Of a DNA stretch of 64,000 nucleotides, positions 1 to 12,347 are shown one piece after another. The notes below the pieces were generated by a model that saw nothing but the letters and a program-made list of their open reading frames with translations, made no database searches and was not told the DNA's origin. The translations under genes were made by a program, and so were the position numbers. Source of the DNA: Rhynchospora pubera (taxonomy: Eukaryota > Streptophyta > Magnoliopsida > Poales > Cyperaceae); the NCBI GenBank assembly GCA_028095005.1, contig CM051459.1:201415902-201479901 (forward strand), given 5' to 3'. Position 1 is the first letter of the stretch, and each line of letters starts with the position of its first letter.

Positions 1-3000
1 GACCTCAAAGAAACTGTTTCTGACAATGGTAAGCTACTGAGTTGCTCGTGTCAATTGACAATTGTGTTGAATATTGCGTTCTTTTGTCTAAAAATTGCTA
101 CATTATGTTAATCGTTTCCTGGTGTTTTATTTCGAACTGGAAAAGCGTAATATTATGGATTACTCACTCATCCAATCTGGATCCAACCAGAATGTGGTCT
201 GATACAGTGGTTCGGGTATACAGGATCCACCAGCATTTGGACCCGCTTCGACCCACTTGCTGATGCATTATTTTCAATGGTTCTGGAGACCCTACTCCAT
301 GTGTTTAAGTAAATAGATTATCCATGCTGGTTTTGAGTCAGATTATTACATTTATTTCAACCCGTCGAACTTAATGATGCATCAGTAGATATGGCCAGCG
401 GCCGACCTGTTTCCAGGTACCAATTTGCTGGGTGCCTGTATTGAGGGCTTAAATCAATGTACTCTGCTCGGTTGTGGTTTGTGTGGTGCAGGTGTCAAAT
501 ATATACACTGCTAACAGGAACGAGATCCTCTGGTCGGCAGACCAGAGAGATTCTTTGGTCGTTTTTAGATCTGGGCTGTCTGATTTAATCTCAACGGTTA
601 AGGATGCCCCGTACATGGTACCAGGATTGATAGGCCCGAAAAAAAAGTTAACCGTTGAGATTAAATCGGACGGCTCAGATGGAGAAACGACCACTGGTCA
701 TTTTTATAAAACGACCAGAGGATCTGGACCCTAACAGGAACATGCTTTGCTGATGTATTTATCTTTATCATGATAGATAGGATTTGTTTTGCCAAAAGAA
801 TTGATACATAATTAATTGTTATGCAGGGGTGTCAAATTTGCCTTCTGTTCATGAACCCTCTTCCATTGCATCTAGTATCAAGTTCCATGCTGAGTTCACT
901 CCTTCATTCTCTCCCGAGCATTTCTCTCTCCCAAAGGCCTACCGTGCAACTGCAGAAAGTGTACGTGATGCGCTCATAATCAACTGGAATGCAACTTATG
1001 ACCATTATGACAAGGAAAATATGAAACAAGCATACTATCTCTCAATGGAATTTCTTCAGGTTTGACCAATTTTTCCTTCAAGAATTAGCTGAGCAAATTT
1101 GTCCTCTTTTTACTAAATTGCATTTCATCTTTGTTTAATACAGGGAAGAGCGTTGTTAAATGCAATTGGCAATCTTGAGCTAACTGGGAAGTATGCTGAG
1201 GCCTTGAAGCAGCTTGGATACACCTTAGAAAGTGTGGCTACTCAGGTAAAAAGGAATTTGCATAAATATCAATAATTATTGTACCAGAAAAATATACTGG
1301 CACCTGGGGCTGGTACCAAATTAGGATGACAAACTCAACTTCATTGTATCAATTCATACTGGTAAATGATTGACCTGGTAACACACATCTTCTTCTTCTG
1401 TTTCATAGCCTGAATATCTGTATGTAATGCTCAATCAAGCGTAAAGAAGAAACAAAGAATGAACTGAGTTTTTAACATATAGGAGCCTGATGCTGCACTT
1501 GGAAATGGAGGTCTAGGGCGACTAGCTTCGTGCTTCTTGGATTCTTTGGCTACCCTAAACTATCCTGCATGGGGATATGGGCTCAGATACCAGTATGGTC
1601 TATTCAAACAGAATATCACCAAAGATGGCCAAGAAGAGGTTGCAGAAAACTGGCTAGAGGTCATTTTTACTTTTTAAACAATTGCAACTTTTTACTTTTC
1701 CTTGTTTTGAGACATCAACTATTGTTTGAGGTTTTGCTTTAACTAGATAAATAATATGTTAGGTCCCTAAGCGGGAAGTTTTAAGCTCTAATTAATCATA
1801 AAAATACTAGAAACCCACCACTGGTCGCTCTATTGTTGGGTTGAATTCCCCGAAAGGGAGGTCACAGGTTCGAATCCCCAGTGGGGTAAAATGGTCAAGT
1901 GACAAAGTTTAAAAGGCACCAGCATCAAATGATGTAGAGCTTCATGCCTTATTTCAAAAGAAAAGATAATTAATTAAATGTAAGGCATGTCAAAACATAC
2001 CTACTTTTATTGACATACACGGGTATGGTACTTCTACAATTTTAAGCTGGATAGAGCCATCTGTTATTTTTCTTAGTACATTGCTGTAAGAGTATCTGAT
2101 GATTGACATGTGACACTCTGTGATACATGCTGGACATGACACCAGGCATATTAGAGTACTTTAATATAAATCATGCACTGCTGTAAGAGTATCTGATGTC
2201 TAGAAATGTGATGCGCTGCAGTACATGCCAGATGGGCCACCCAGCATATTAAAAATACTTGAATTAAAACTTATATTTCCATGGATATGACTCTGGACAT
2301 ATCCACACCACAAAAAAAAAAAAAAAGAACTAGTCATCTGAGGCACATCTCTCTGTAGCTCTTAAGATTTCAGTCCTGTAGCCAACCTTCATGGATGTGT
2401 TACTGTTGGCAGTTGATTTCACAATGGGGGATTAAAATTGTCGTTGGTACTTGGATTCCATCATTTTGCACCCTGATGTTTTGTAACAACTTCTTCTGAA
2501 GTTGAAATTTCTACCTTCGCAGAAAAGTTTCATTAATTTAACTTTTAACTTGCCTGCTCAATTATTCCCTTCATTCCCATCAATAATTACTATTTTCAAT
2601 AAACAAAAATGCATGCATACATCTTTTTAGCTTATTGAAAAATTACAAGATTGGGAACATACTTGTTTTGAAATTATTCATAAAATAATTGAATTATTTG
2701 CATATAAACAAGAACACATTATTCTAGGATTCTGTGATCTCTGCTCTCTTCATTTTGGAGTTCATATTAAGACTTCAATAAACAACTATCTTTCCTGAAA
2801 CCTATCTTAAGATACCACAGAAGTTTAGAAGAGAAGAAGAAAAAAGGGGAAAAAAAAATAACATGGTCTGTGATGCCTGGCATTACTGAACCAGTAGCAG
2901 ACATGGTTAATAATTATCTACTGGCACACCCTTGGTGGGATCTTGTTTAAGTTGTCACTTTTGTTAAATCTTGTTGCAGATGGGAAATCCTTGGGAAATT

Positions 3001-6000
3001 GCAAGGAATGATGTGTCATACCAGGTGAAATTTTATGGTAAGGTTGTGGATGGTTCAGACGATAAGAAGCACTGGATCGGTGGAGAGAACATCAAAGCTA
3101 TTGCCTATGATGTTCCGATACCTGGATATAAGACGAAGACTACTATCAATCTCCGGCTTTGGTCTACAACTGTTCCCTCGCAAGATTTTGATCTGGCTTC
3201 ATTTAATGCCGGAGAGCATTCTAAGGCCAATGAAGCCCATCAAAATGCTGAAAAGGTTTTGTTTGAGTCATTTTAATTTTGAAGGAAGCAATTTTCATTT
3301 GTATATATTTCTCTATGATATGATGTGGTGTGAGTGTTTTTTTTTTTTTTTGCCCCTTATCTGGGTCTTTTGGTAAAATGTTGAACGCTCAAGTGCAGAT
3401 ATAGCTTTCCAAATGGCCTAAATTTTTCTTCTTTAAATTCCAACTGCCCTTGGTTAAGCGATCAATAGAATGTCAAAACTACTGCCAATTGAGTATGTTG
3501 CATATACTGATGTGCAGCAGGTATGGAAATTGTTACCAGCTTATTGATGAACACATCAGTTCAAACAATAGCTAACACTTACAGCAAAACCATTAAAAGT
3601 TAAAAGACGTGTAGTGCTGTTTCGTTTAGTTAAATACAATTCTGGTCAGTGATCAGCCTGGTTTATGTCTCTACATTAAATACTCTGATGGGGAATCTTT
3701 AGTGCCAAACTGCCAATACATCTGGGGTCAAATTGTTTCTGCTGAAATAGCCTAAAAGATACCTGTTTCTCCTTCTCTCAGATATGCTACATACTCTATC
3801 CTGGAGATGAATCACTGGAGGGGAAGATCCTTCGTCTGAAGCAACAATATACTCTCTGTTCGGCCTCTCTTCAAGATATAGTAGCTCGTTTTGAGAGGCG
3901 ATCTGGAAATTCTGTTAACTGGGAGGATTTTCCTGCAAAAGTAGCAGTGCAGATGAATGATACACATCCGACACTTTGCATCCCTGAACTGATGCGCATT
4001 CTTATTGATATCAAGGGTCTGAGCTGGGATGACTCCTGGAAAATTACTCAAAGGTATATATACTGTTTGAGCTGGGATTTAGCCTGGCCTTACTGTTTAT
4101 TGGCTCCTGCTTAAGTATATCTTGATTTTTTAGCTCAAAGTAAGCTGGTATCATACCGCAGTTCAACATTCAACAGAAGGATTATAGTTCCGGGCCCCTG
4201 TTTTTTCTTATTGATTTTGTTTACTTATAACTCCGCCTGTCTAATTTCCCCATGGTCTTTCCCAAGCCAAGAAAAAGGAGGGTTGTGATAGGAGTGGCGA
4301 GCCAACGTAAAAATGCAATCATTTTCATGCAATTGGAACCCAATCAAATGACTCTGATCTGGTTGGGTTTCATTTTTAGCCTACCCAATTTGCTTAGGAA
4401 TAAAGGCTTTAGTATTGTTGTTGCATTCGTTTACTATCTGATTTCTTATTGTGCATGACAAAGTTAAGTTTGTTTGCGTGTTATGTATGGCCAAACTTAT
4501 TTATCTGTACTCTACAGAACCTTGAAATGTGGCATATGGCCCTTACATGAGAGACATCATGACCATAGCACAAAGTAATATGTTGACTGTTTTATAATAT
4601 ATCAATATAATACTAATGACCTAAAACTTTTGTCAGAACGGTAGCATACACCAATCACACTGTTCTTCCAGAAGCATTGGAGAAATGGAGTCTTGACATT
4701 ATGCAAAAGTTACTTCCTCGTCACGTTGAAATTATAGAAATGATCGATGAGCAGGTAGCCTTTCTATTGTCATTGAGTTCTTTACCAGTACTTTAACTGT
4801 GCATACCAGAAGTCCTGTACGATCATATTCGATTAGGTACTATTGCTCCTCAATTTAGGTTTGCTACTGGATTCGGGTTATTAATTCCGTGTCCCCTGCT
4901 AATATATTCCCAATGAATTTTGATCAGTTCCAAATAATCATTGAATTTTGCTACTATAACAGGGTAGGGCAGCCAAAGTGTATTTGTATCTGTGATGATT
5001 TCTTAAGGTCATGCCCCTTAACTGCTGTCTCTCTCTTTCTATCACAGCTTATCAACACTATAATAGCACAATATGGCACTGTTGATCTTGTAATCCTAGA
5101 GAAGAAGCTAAGAGAAATGAGAATATTAGATAATGTTGATCTCCCACCCTCCATTGCGCAACAATTTATTAAGCCAAAGGAACAGAAGTCAACTATAAAA
5201 TCTAAAGGAAAATCATTGACGGAGATAGAAGAGCCTTCTAGCCAGCCTCCAAAGGAAGAACCTAAATCCTCTACTGTGACTCTAACAGAAGTTAAAACCA
5301 AGAAGGATGCATTAGTTGAAGAAATAGAAGAGGAAAAGGTGGAAGAGGAAGAGGAAGAGGTAGAGGAAGAAGATGAGGTGTTCTTAAAGTCTAACCCAGA
5401 AAAGCCAAAATTGGTGCGAATGGCCAACTTGTGTGTTGTAGGCGGACATGCAGTAAATGGTGTTGCTGCTATTCATAGCGAGATTGTGAAAGATGAAGTA
5501 TTCAATAGCTTCTACCAGGTGTGTATAATAAGTACACCGGTGCAAGATTCTGAACAGCCCATTTGGTTCACCCAACTTGACCAATGTAGCACTATTTTGA
5601 TGCTTCCAAAGTATAACTGGAATTTCATATTCTCCTTCAGACTTTATAAAATGTCAAATGCAGAAAACAACTTTTTAACTTTTTAAAAGGCACTTCATCT
5701 AAGTATCTAACAAATTTCACTTGACCAAGAATCAGATGTCTGTTGGTCTCCTACTTCAATTTAATTTTACTTTCTTTCATCTTTCAATGTATGTATAATT
5801 GTTTCCTTTCTTTTGCCAGATGTGGCCTCAAAAGTTTCAGAATAAGACAAATGGAGTTACCCCAAGGCGCTGGATCAAATTTTGTAATCCTGGGCTGAGT
5901 GACATCATAACAAAATGGATTGGGACTGATGATTGGGTCCTCAACACAGAGAAGCTTTCTCAACTTAAGCAGGTGATACCTCGTGCTCTTTCACTCACCT

Positions 6001-8877
6001 TCCTCTCTCTACACTCTAAATATGGCACCCACACTCAAGGACTGCAGCTAAGACTTAATGATTGCAGACCCTCAATTTAGAAAAAAAGAAGAAAAACACA
6101 CTATGTCTCTTTCTCTGACATTCTTTGATCGACAGTTTGCTGAGAATGAGGAATTGCATGAGGAATGGAGAGAGGCAAAAAGAACAAACAAGATAAGGGT
6201 TGCATCCATGATCAGAGAGAGAACTGGATATATTGTCAGTCCAGATGCAATGTTTGATATTCAGGTCCTCCCTCAAACCGAAACAGTTATAAATTTTTCT
6301 CTAGGGAGCCAAGATCTTATACATCCCTGAAGTAATATTGCTTTTAATTTTGAACTTATTGCACTTCAAGCAAGGATATGTACTCCCTTCAGAACATTAT
6401 AGTTTTGACAGAATTCTTGTAAAGTGACATTATTTGAAAGCCAAGTCACCAAGCAAAATTCTTCTAGTTTTTCAGGCTTCTATGTATGGGTATACCATTG
6501 TTAAAGATAGACAGCAAAAAAAGGAACTTCAAATAATTGGGATGATGAACTCTTTTGCTTAGAATATTCTCTGTGGCAGGTCAAGAGGATACATGAGTAC
6601 AAGCGGCAACTATTGAATATAATGGGAATAGTGTACCGGTATAAGAAAATGAAAGAAATGACAGAAGCAGAGAGGATAAAGAGTTTTGTCCCTCGGGTTT
6701 GCATATTTGGGGGCAAAGCATTTGCCACTTATATTCAGGCCAAGAGAATTGTAAAGTTTATTACTGATGTTGCCTCTACTATTAATCATGATCCCGAGAT
6801 TGGAGATCTGTTAAAGGTACTATTATTGCATAGTTTTCATACAATCTGCTGTTACTATCCTGAAGGATTCACTATTTGAGACTTTTCAATCTTGGTTTTT
6901 GTTTTTCTCCCTTTATATATCTTTTGTAGGTGGTATTCGTGCCAGATTATAATGTCAGTGTTGCAGAGCTGCTAATTCCTGCTAGTGAACTTTCCCAGCA
7001 TATCAGGTGCGGATATTCTAATCTTTCCATTAATTTCAATGCCCCTGTTGATTGTAATAAGTAATTTGAAAACAAGGTGTATAAAATATGGACACTCATT
7101 CCTCTTATATGCTCAAGCTGGAGAGTGACTCATTATTTCACAGATTATCCTGATTCATTGACATTTTAGATTGGTCCAGATACTTCAATCCATCACGATT
7201 ACAATTCCTTGGCACTAATCCGTAGTCTCTAGTCACATCCCTATTCTTGCCTACAGTAGCGTTAGACCTTTAATTTACACGAAATATCCAAAAAATCAAT
7301 GGTGGCTTCAAAATGCTGTTAAGACTATATAAACTATATGATTACCTACTCTTTGCAACTTGAGCTTTTTGAGATATTGATTGGTTAACAACTATTATTG
7401 CCATAGTCATTATATCATCTCTTGTACTTATTGGATGTATTATAAGCTCATCTAGCAATTTCTTACCAATAAAGCCAATGGACAAAATGGTAAGTGAATA
7501 AGCCTAAAGGGAACAAGCCTTTTTCTCTATTAATTCTTTTTATATTTTTCATCTTATTTTTTATTGTGATTGTGGGTCAGTACTGCTGGAATGGAAGCAA
7601 GTGGCACTAGCAACATGAAGTTTGCAATGAATGGATGTGTCTTGATTGGTACACTGGATGGGGCCAACGTGGAAATCAGAGAAGAAGTTGGCGAAGAGAA
7701 CTTCTTCCTCTTTGGGGCAAGAGCTGAGGAGATTGCTGGTCTAAGGAAAGAACGGGCTGAGGGAAAGGTATCTTACCCTCTTTTTTCCTGAATTCTATTT
7801 TTCTTTTTCGATTAAAGCAAGCTCTTTTTGCTCAAAAGAGCTGCACTTTTTTTGTGAAAATAAATACCAACGACAAAAGAAAAAGAATGGTGTATATATT
7901 TGCTGAGTTTTTGGTACTAAGTTGACATAATAGTAGTACAACCTAATTGACATGGTCATGATGTTGATGTTCTTTATTTCCTTTCCATTGTTTCTTAAAT
8001 TATACCGCATGAACCAGAAAATTTCTGTGTTGTACTTAATTTTGTTGATCATAGCTATAGATATATTGCCATGCATGTACAGATACTGCTAATAGGCAAA
8101 GAAAATTATTTAATAATTGATAACCATACTTCCTGTCAATCTCCAATACAGTTTGTGCCAGACCCAAGGTTCGAAGAGGTGAAGAAGTTTGTTCGTAGTG
8201 GTGTTTTTGGAATTCACAATTACAATGAACTGATGGGCTCCTTAGAAGGAAATGAAGGATATGGCCGTGCTGACTATTTCCTTGTTGGAAAAGATTTCCC
8301 TAGTTACATTGAGTGCCAAGTGGAAGTTGATGAGGCCTACCGTGACCAGAAAGTAAGTCCATTTCTGTAACTTGTGAAAAGAATCCAATATATCAAATTG
8401 TGTTCCCTTGATGGGTTAATGCTGAATATGAAAGTATGTACACATTTAACACAGATGGTACAACAACAACAACAAGAAAGCCTTTAGTCCCAAACTATTA
8501 TTGTACACAATTACACATACAAACAATAATATTATTATTTCCCCAAAAGAAAATGCTTAAAAAAAAATTTCTCTCTTTCGAGTCTCACAATTCTCCCTTC
8601 GTTATTTGAATTTGGGATTTTTTGTTGGATACTTGCTATTTGGTTGTTAATTAATTTGCGACTGACCCTGAAGGGGATTACACATAACCTTTTATTTCTA
8701 GCATTACCAAATTGAATTTTGCTTCTTGTATAGCTATGTTTGATATTTCTTCTTTTTCAGAAATGGACGAAGATGTCTATATTGAATGCTGCCAACTCCG
8801 CCAAATTTAGCAGTGACCGCACAATTCATGAATATGCAAGAGATATATGGGATATCAAGCCTGTTATCCTACCGTAA
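1..8877 (+). CDS. PHO1: Plastidic alpha-1,4-glucan (starch) phosphorylase, L-type; 5' partial
   Basis: Reversible phosphorolysis of alpha-1,4-glucans to glucose-1-phosphate in the plastid (starch metabolism), a PLP-dependent GT35 enzyme. Exons by GT-AG sites and phase: 1-28, 827-1059, 1144-1245, 1483-1659, 2980-3255, 3782-4053, 4637-4754, 5048-5518, 5820-5972, 6136-6264, 6580-6816, 6930-7006, 7581-7767, 8152-8352, 8761-8877 (TAA). Together they give 2778 nt, or 925 visible residues. Plant PHO1 proteins are somewhat longer, so only the transit peptide and extreme N-terminus lie outside the window. Family blocks are intact: NGGLGRLASCFLDS, MNDTHPTLCIPEL, NKTNGVTPRRW, KRIHEYKRQLLN and the PLP site EASGTSNMKF (Lys 771 of the visible protein). 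The long acidic insertion in exon 8 marks the plastid L-form rather than the cytosolic H-form. No stop or frameshift was seen. Introns 1, 4 and 14 carry transposon pieces. Identification is firm; exact splice sites are by eye. Confidence 0.96.
522..730. mobile_element. MITE in PHO1 intron 1, with terminal inverted repeats
   Basis: The ends are inverted: AGATCCTCTGGTCG at 523-536 and its complement at 712-725. An inner inverted pair (TTTAATCTCAACGGTTA and its complement) lies near 584-600 and 648-664. The 11-bp direct repeat CTAACAGGAAC flanks it at 511-521 and 731-741. The 9-11 bp duplication fits a Mutator-type MITE. The right end has a few bases (GGACC) that the left end lacks, so the left tip may be truncated. 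Confidence 0.75.
1822..1967 (+). mobile_element. tRNA-derived SINE-like sequence in PHO1 intron 4
   Basis: A pol III B box-like GGTTCGAATCC lies at 1867-1877, preceded by a degenerate A-box region (TGGTCGCTCTATTG). The stretch ends in an A-rich tail. No cloverleaf can be drawn, so it is not a tRNA gene. I found no clear target duplication, so the borders are approximate. Confidence 0.4.
5174..5404 (+). other. L-type acidic insertion within PHO1 exon 8
   Basis: This stretch encodes about 77 residues (roughly 445-521 of the visible protein), rich in Lys/Pro/Ser/Thr at first, then dominated by Glu in short runs. It sits between the LREMRILDN block and MANLCVVGGHAVNGV. Plastidic plant phosphorylases carry an insertion of about 78-80 residues here (often called L80). 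In other species it is described as a PEST-like, phosphorylated and proteolysed segment that lowers affinity for large glucans. Here it is in frame and continuous with exon 8. Confidence 0.85.
8459..8500 (-). mobile_element. 3'-end fragment of an Au-like SINE, in PHO1 intron 14
   Basis: Read on the minus strand, the sequence ends in TTTGGGACTAAAGGC followed by several TTG units. This is the same tail seen in the window at 9488, 32371 and 56743. Only about 40 bp remain, with no tRNA-like head. Confidence 0.5.
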
Positions 8878-9470
8878 AAGTAGAAATATAATAAATGTAG
8901 GGAATGTTCTGCTACTCCTTCGTATCTTGTTCATGTGTCGAAAAGAGTTAGCTTTCTTAGTAATGCGGAAAGTTAGTAGGTATGTTGGTGTTAATTAAAT
9001 AAATGGTCATGGATTCATATATTACCGTTTGTGGTACTTGAAAATAAGGCTGTAGAGGTGCGAGTTAAAATAAGTGGATCGTGTATCCATATATTGCCAG
9101 CAGCAGCTGTTAGTATATTATGAAGCTTATTGAGTACTGTTGTTCATTTGTTGGCGTCCTCTCCCTTTTTTGTTGTTTTTTGTTTGTTTGTAAATTAATT
9201 CGTTTTTTCCTCTGTAGCCTTAGCCATTTGATTCCATCTCAACCAACGATAACCATAATATCTTGGAAGCGATTAATTCCAACCAATTCACACTGCTGCT
9301 GGAGCCTAACCAGTAGTTACAAATCCAGAATACTCCGAGTTCTATATTTTTGTGTACTTTTGAAGTAGGTAATATAGTTAACCCTAACAGCTTACCATAT
9401 TTTTGGCTATTTAAAGCGATTATGATCAACGACACTGTGTGACTGATTTCCTAGTAGAATAATTTAGATT
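8878..9470 (+). other. PHO1 3' flank (3'UTR and downstream)
   Basis: AT-rich sequence without a gene. The block at roughly 9065-9130 (containing AAGTGGATCGTG and a GAAGCTTATTGAG-like motif) has a diverged copy near 12098-12150, downstream of the PHO1 pseudogene. The duplicated unit therefore included 3'UTR. No polyadenylation site can be fixed by eye. Confidence 0.6.
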
Positions 9471-9487
9471 AAACATGCTACTTATTA

Positions 9488-9673
9488 GAAAGAAAAAGTC
9501 AGAGCCTTTTATCCCAAACAACTTGGGATAGGTTAGAAATGACACCTGACCTCGTCATTTTTTGTATATATGGCTTAATTTTTACGTTGGCTCGTCAAAC
9601 CTATCGCAAGCATGCGGGTTTGAACCCTGAACCTCTTAGAAATCAGTCCAGTGCTCTTACCACTTGAGCTACT
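9488..9673 (-). mobile_element. tRNA-derived SINE (Au-like) with 17-bp target duplication
   Basis: On the minus strand the head carries an A box-like TAGCTCAAGTGG and a B box-like GGTTCAAACCC. The tail ends in TTTGGGATAAAAGGC, as in plant Au SINEs. The flanks AAACATGCTACTTATTA (9471-9487) and AAACATGTTACTTATTA (9674-9690) form a 17-bp duplication with one mismatch, which defines both borders. A second copy lies at 56743-56937. Confidence 0.8.
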
Positions 9674-9690
9674 AAACATGTTACTTATTA

Positions 9691-10483
9691 ATTAGAGAAA
9701 ATTTTGCCCATTGGTCTAATGATGCAATTTCTTTGTGTGCAGCTTCAAAAAGCTGCGAGCAGTCGTAACTCGTAACTGAGAAAAAAAAATGCGTTGAGCT
9801 CTTAATCACAATTGAACATTTATGATTTGTGGTTTCGTACAGTCACACGTCACTGGCACTATTGCAACCATTCTGTGGTGGTTGCATGTGATCAGGTACT
9901 GTTATACCTATAGGCTATCAGAGACATGTTGTGAGAAGTATGTTACCATGAGTTGGTGCATGGTCACAATTGTTTTTCTAGTATTTAGTTGCTGATTGGA
10001 TGCTATGTACTGCGTTCAACGTGGCAAATTTGCTTCTCAACATGGCAAATGCTGTGTAAAAAATATGGCCTTTTGAAACAATCACACATCCTCTCTGTCA
10101 GTCTGAAACAATCAATTCAAACATCAGGGGTGAAACGGGAATTAAAAAAAAATACCCAGACATACCAGGTACTCTCACTTGTCCTGGTATGAAAATATAT
10201 CAGTTGTTTTTAGGTACCAGTGCTCTGTATTTAGGTCTGATATGGTAGGCTGCAGCCATTTTTACGTTTAAATACTGACACTTTAGTTCTTTTGTGATGA
10301 CGGTTATTGTCTGCTAGTTTGTAATATTGTTACTGATACTGGTATTTGCTTTTGGTTAGCATTGGATGTAACTTTCAGTAAGCTGTTAATTTTGTAGGAG
10401 TATTATTTATGTAATGACCTTTCAGTTTCTATAAAATTGATGAGCAAGCACAATTTCTTCCTCAGAAAAAAAAAAACATAACG
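9691..10483. other. Intergenic, nothing recognised
   Basis: AT-rich sequence between the SINE and the PHO1 pseudogene. No open frame of useful length, no inverted repeat and no RNA gene was recognised. Confidence 0.6.
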
Positions 10484-12027
10484 TTTGCAATGAACGAGTC
10501 TGTCTTAATCGATGCACAAACGTATAACTTACATATTAGAGAATTTGGTGAAAGGAAACTTCTTCCTCTTTGGAGCAAGATCAGATGAAATTGCTGACTA
10601 TCTTAATCAAAGGTATTTTTTATCTTTAATTAGCAGAATATTTTGTAAAAATAAAGGGTGCAGAATAAAAATTGCATTAGAGAACTATTAATGCACAGCA
10701 GATACTTATTTGTTGCCATGCCACTGTTCTTGTAACGGACATGGCACCGGACAAACGTATCAGTATTTGTCCCTTTTGTACTGAATTGTGTCAGTCCTAG
10801 GTACCACCACACAATTACGTTTAGTACTGCTCGGTACAGCGGGCTGCTTCTTTAGAATAGATGCAAAACATTTAAATAATTATACATAATATGATCTCTC
10901 TCACCCCCCTTCTCTCTCCTCTCAAATACAGTTTGTGCCAGATATTTAATCATTTATGTTCAGCACTGCTCAGTAGAGTGTGCTGTGGCAAGAGAAGATC
11001 AGTACGTCAGTTTGTGCTACTTGTAAGAAGCCCAAATTTGGTTTTGTATTCTTGTATCCACCTGCAGAATCTGATATTCCCACGGATAAGGTACACCTTG
11101 TAAGACAACATAAGATTATTGATTTCCCAAAAAAGTATGAAGTGTCATGTACAGTCTTCTAAGTTCTAAGAATATCTAGATCCTTCCATTCTCATATACA
11201 CCATCTGATACCCAAGTTGCCCTAAATTCTCATTCTCTCTTTAAATAAGGAGAGAAGATTCTCTGGGCTACTTGTTTCAACTAAGGTTTCCCTCTGAATG
11301 ACAATGCCAAAAATAACCTTCATCCCTCGTTGTTTCTCTCTACAAAAATTGGGGATAATGGAAGAGCTTAATATATGGCAAACTTGGATGAAATTAGGAT
11401 GATTTTCAACCTTCTTTTAGAGGGTTATTTCTGATATTTTATTTTTCCTTGCGTTGTGATGATGCACTAGGGGTATTAATGAAGCCTCTCCTTAATACTG
11501 TACTAACTGTTTCTCTGTACACAAGTCATCAGAAAATAAATGAGCAAAGCAGGCGTGCTTTTTTCATTTTTTGGGAGCAATTAGGCGAGGGGTTGCAGAT
11601 AATGTTTCCTATTTATTTGAAGCGCAGTAATGAAATTTCTCTTTTGCAGAGGTGTCATCATACTATTAATTAAGATTTGTGGGCGCATACATGAACCCCT
11701 TTTTCTCTTTCTATATCTAATAAGTAATAAATTTCACTCCTGTCAGTTGATATTTATGAAATACCTTCCTTTCTAGGTAGAATCCAATATAAATTTTAAC
11801 CATCAGAACCAATTACTAATTTCTAACTAGTGACTGGTAGCGCATACATGACTTTATTTTTTTAATTTTATTATATTTATTTTTATTAATCCTGACATTA
11901 CAAAGTGATGAAACAGTGTTTCTAGCAATTTTTCCTTTTTTTTTTCCTTGAAACAGACATGTCAATATTGAACTGCTGGCTGACCTCACAATTGATGAAT
12001 TGAGGCATATCAGATATTAAGCCTGCA
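10484..12027 (+). pseudogene. Decayed tandem duplicate of the 3' end of PHO1 (exons 13-15)
   Basis: Three separated blocks match consecutive PHO1 exons in the right order and strand. Block 10484-10612 matches the second half of exon 13: TTTGCAATGAA is followed by AACTTCTTCCTCTTTGG and a donor-like AG|GT at 10611-10614. Block 10932-10943 matches the start of exon 14 just after its acceptor (ACAG|TTTGTGCCAGA). Block 11956-12027 matches exon 15 (ATGTCAATATTGAA, then ACAATTGATGAAT and GATATTAAGCCTG). Frameshifts in the exon 13 and 15 blocks and loss of nearly all of exon 14 destroy the frame. The PLP-lysine segment of exon 13 is absent. Retained intron positions point to DNA-level duplication, not retroposition. 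Product: none. Confidence 0.85.
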
Positions 12028-12347
12028 TTTTCACCTTTAAATTGTGCTATAATAATTGAAAATGACGATCTGCTATCCCCTTTTAGTGTTTAGTTTATAA
12101 GTGGATCATGGTACCATATATATTATCAGCGTCAGTATTCGAATTGAGCTTATATATGTACCAGTGTTGAAAGTTGAAACAGCGAATTATATGCGCTGAT
12201 GCGCATATATTATCAGTATTATTAGCTTATATGCAAAGAAGCTGCCAAATTTTGTTATTTTTCTTGCGCTCATTTTGATCTCTCCACTCCTTTCTATGTA
12301 GGATGAGCCTTTTTGATTCCATGTTAAACAAGATAATTAACCATATA

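Noticed and set aside
1867..1877. B box-like GGTTCGAATCC suggesting a tRNA gene; similar heads at 9600, 12360, 45390 and 56900
   Set aside because: No acceptor stem or cloverleaf can be formed. The heads are followed by SINE bodies and tails, and most have target duplications.
4954..5427. 157-codon Ser-rich open frame on the minus strand
   Set aside because: It is the antisense of the Glu-rich PHO1 exon 8. Glu codons read backwards give Ser and Phe codons. It has no independent support.
9120..9368. 82-codon open frame downstream of PHO1
   Set aside because: AT-rich, hydrophobic by composition, no recognised domain, and it overlaps a piece shared with the pseudogene 3' flank.
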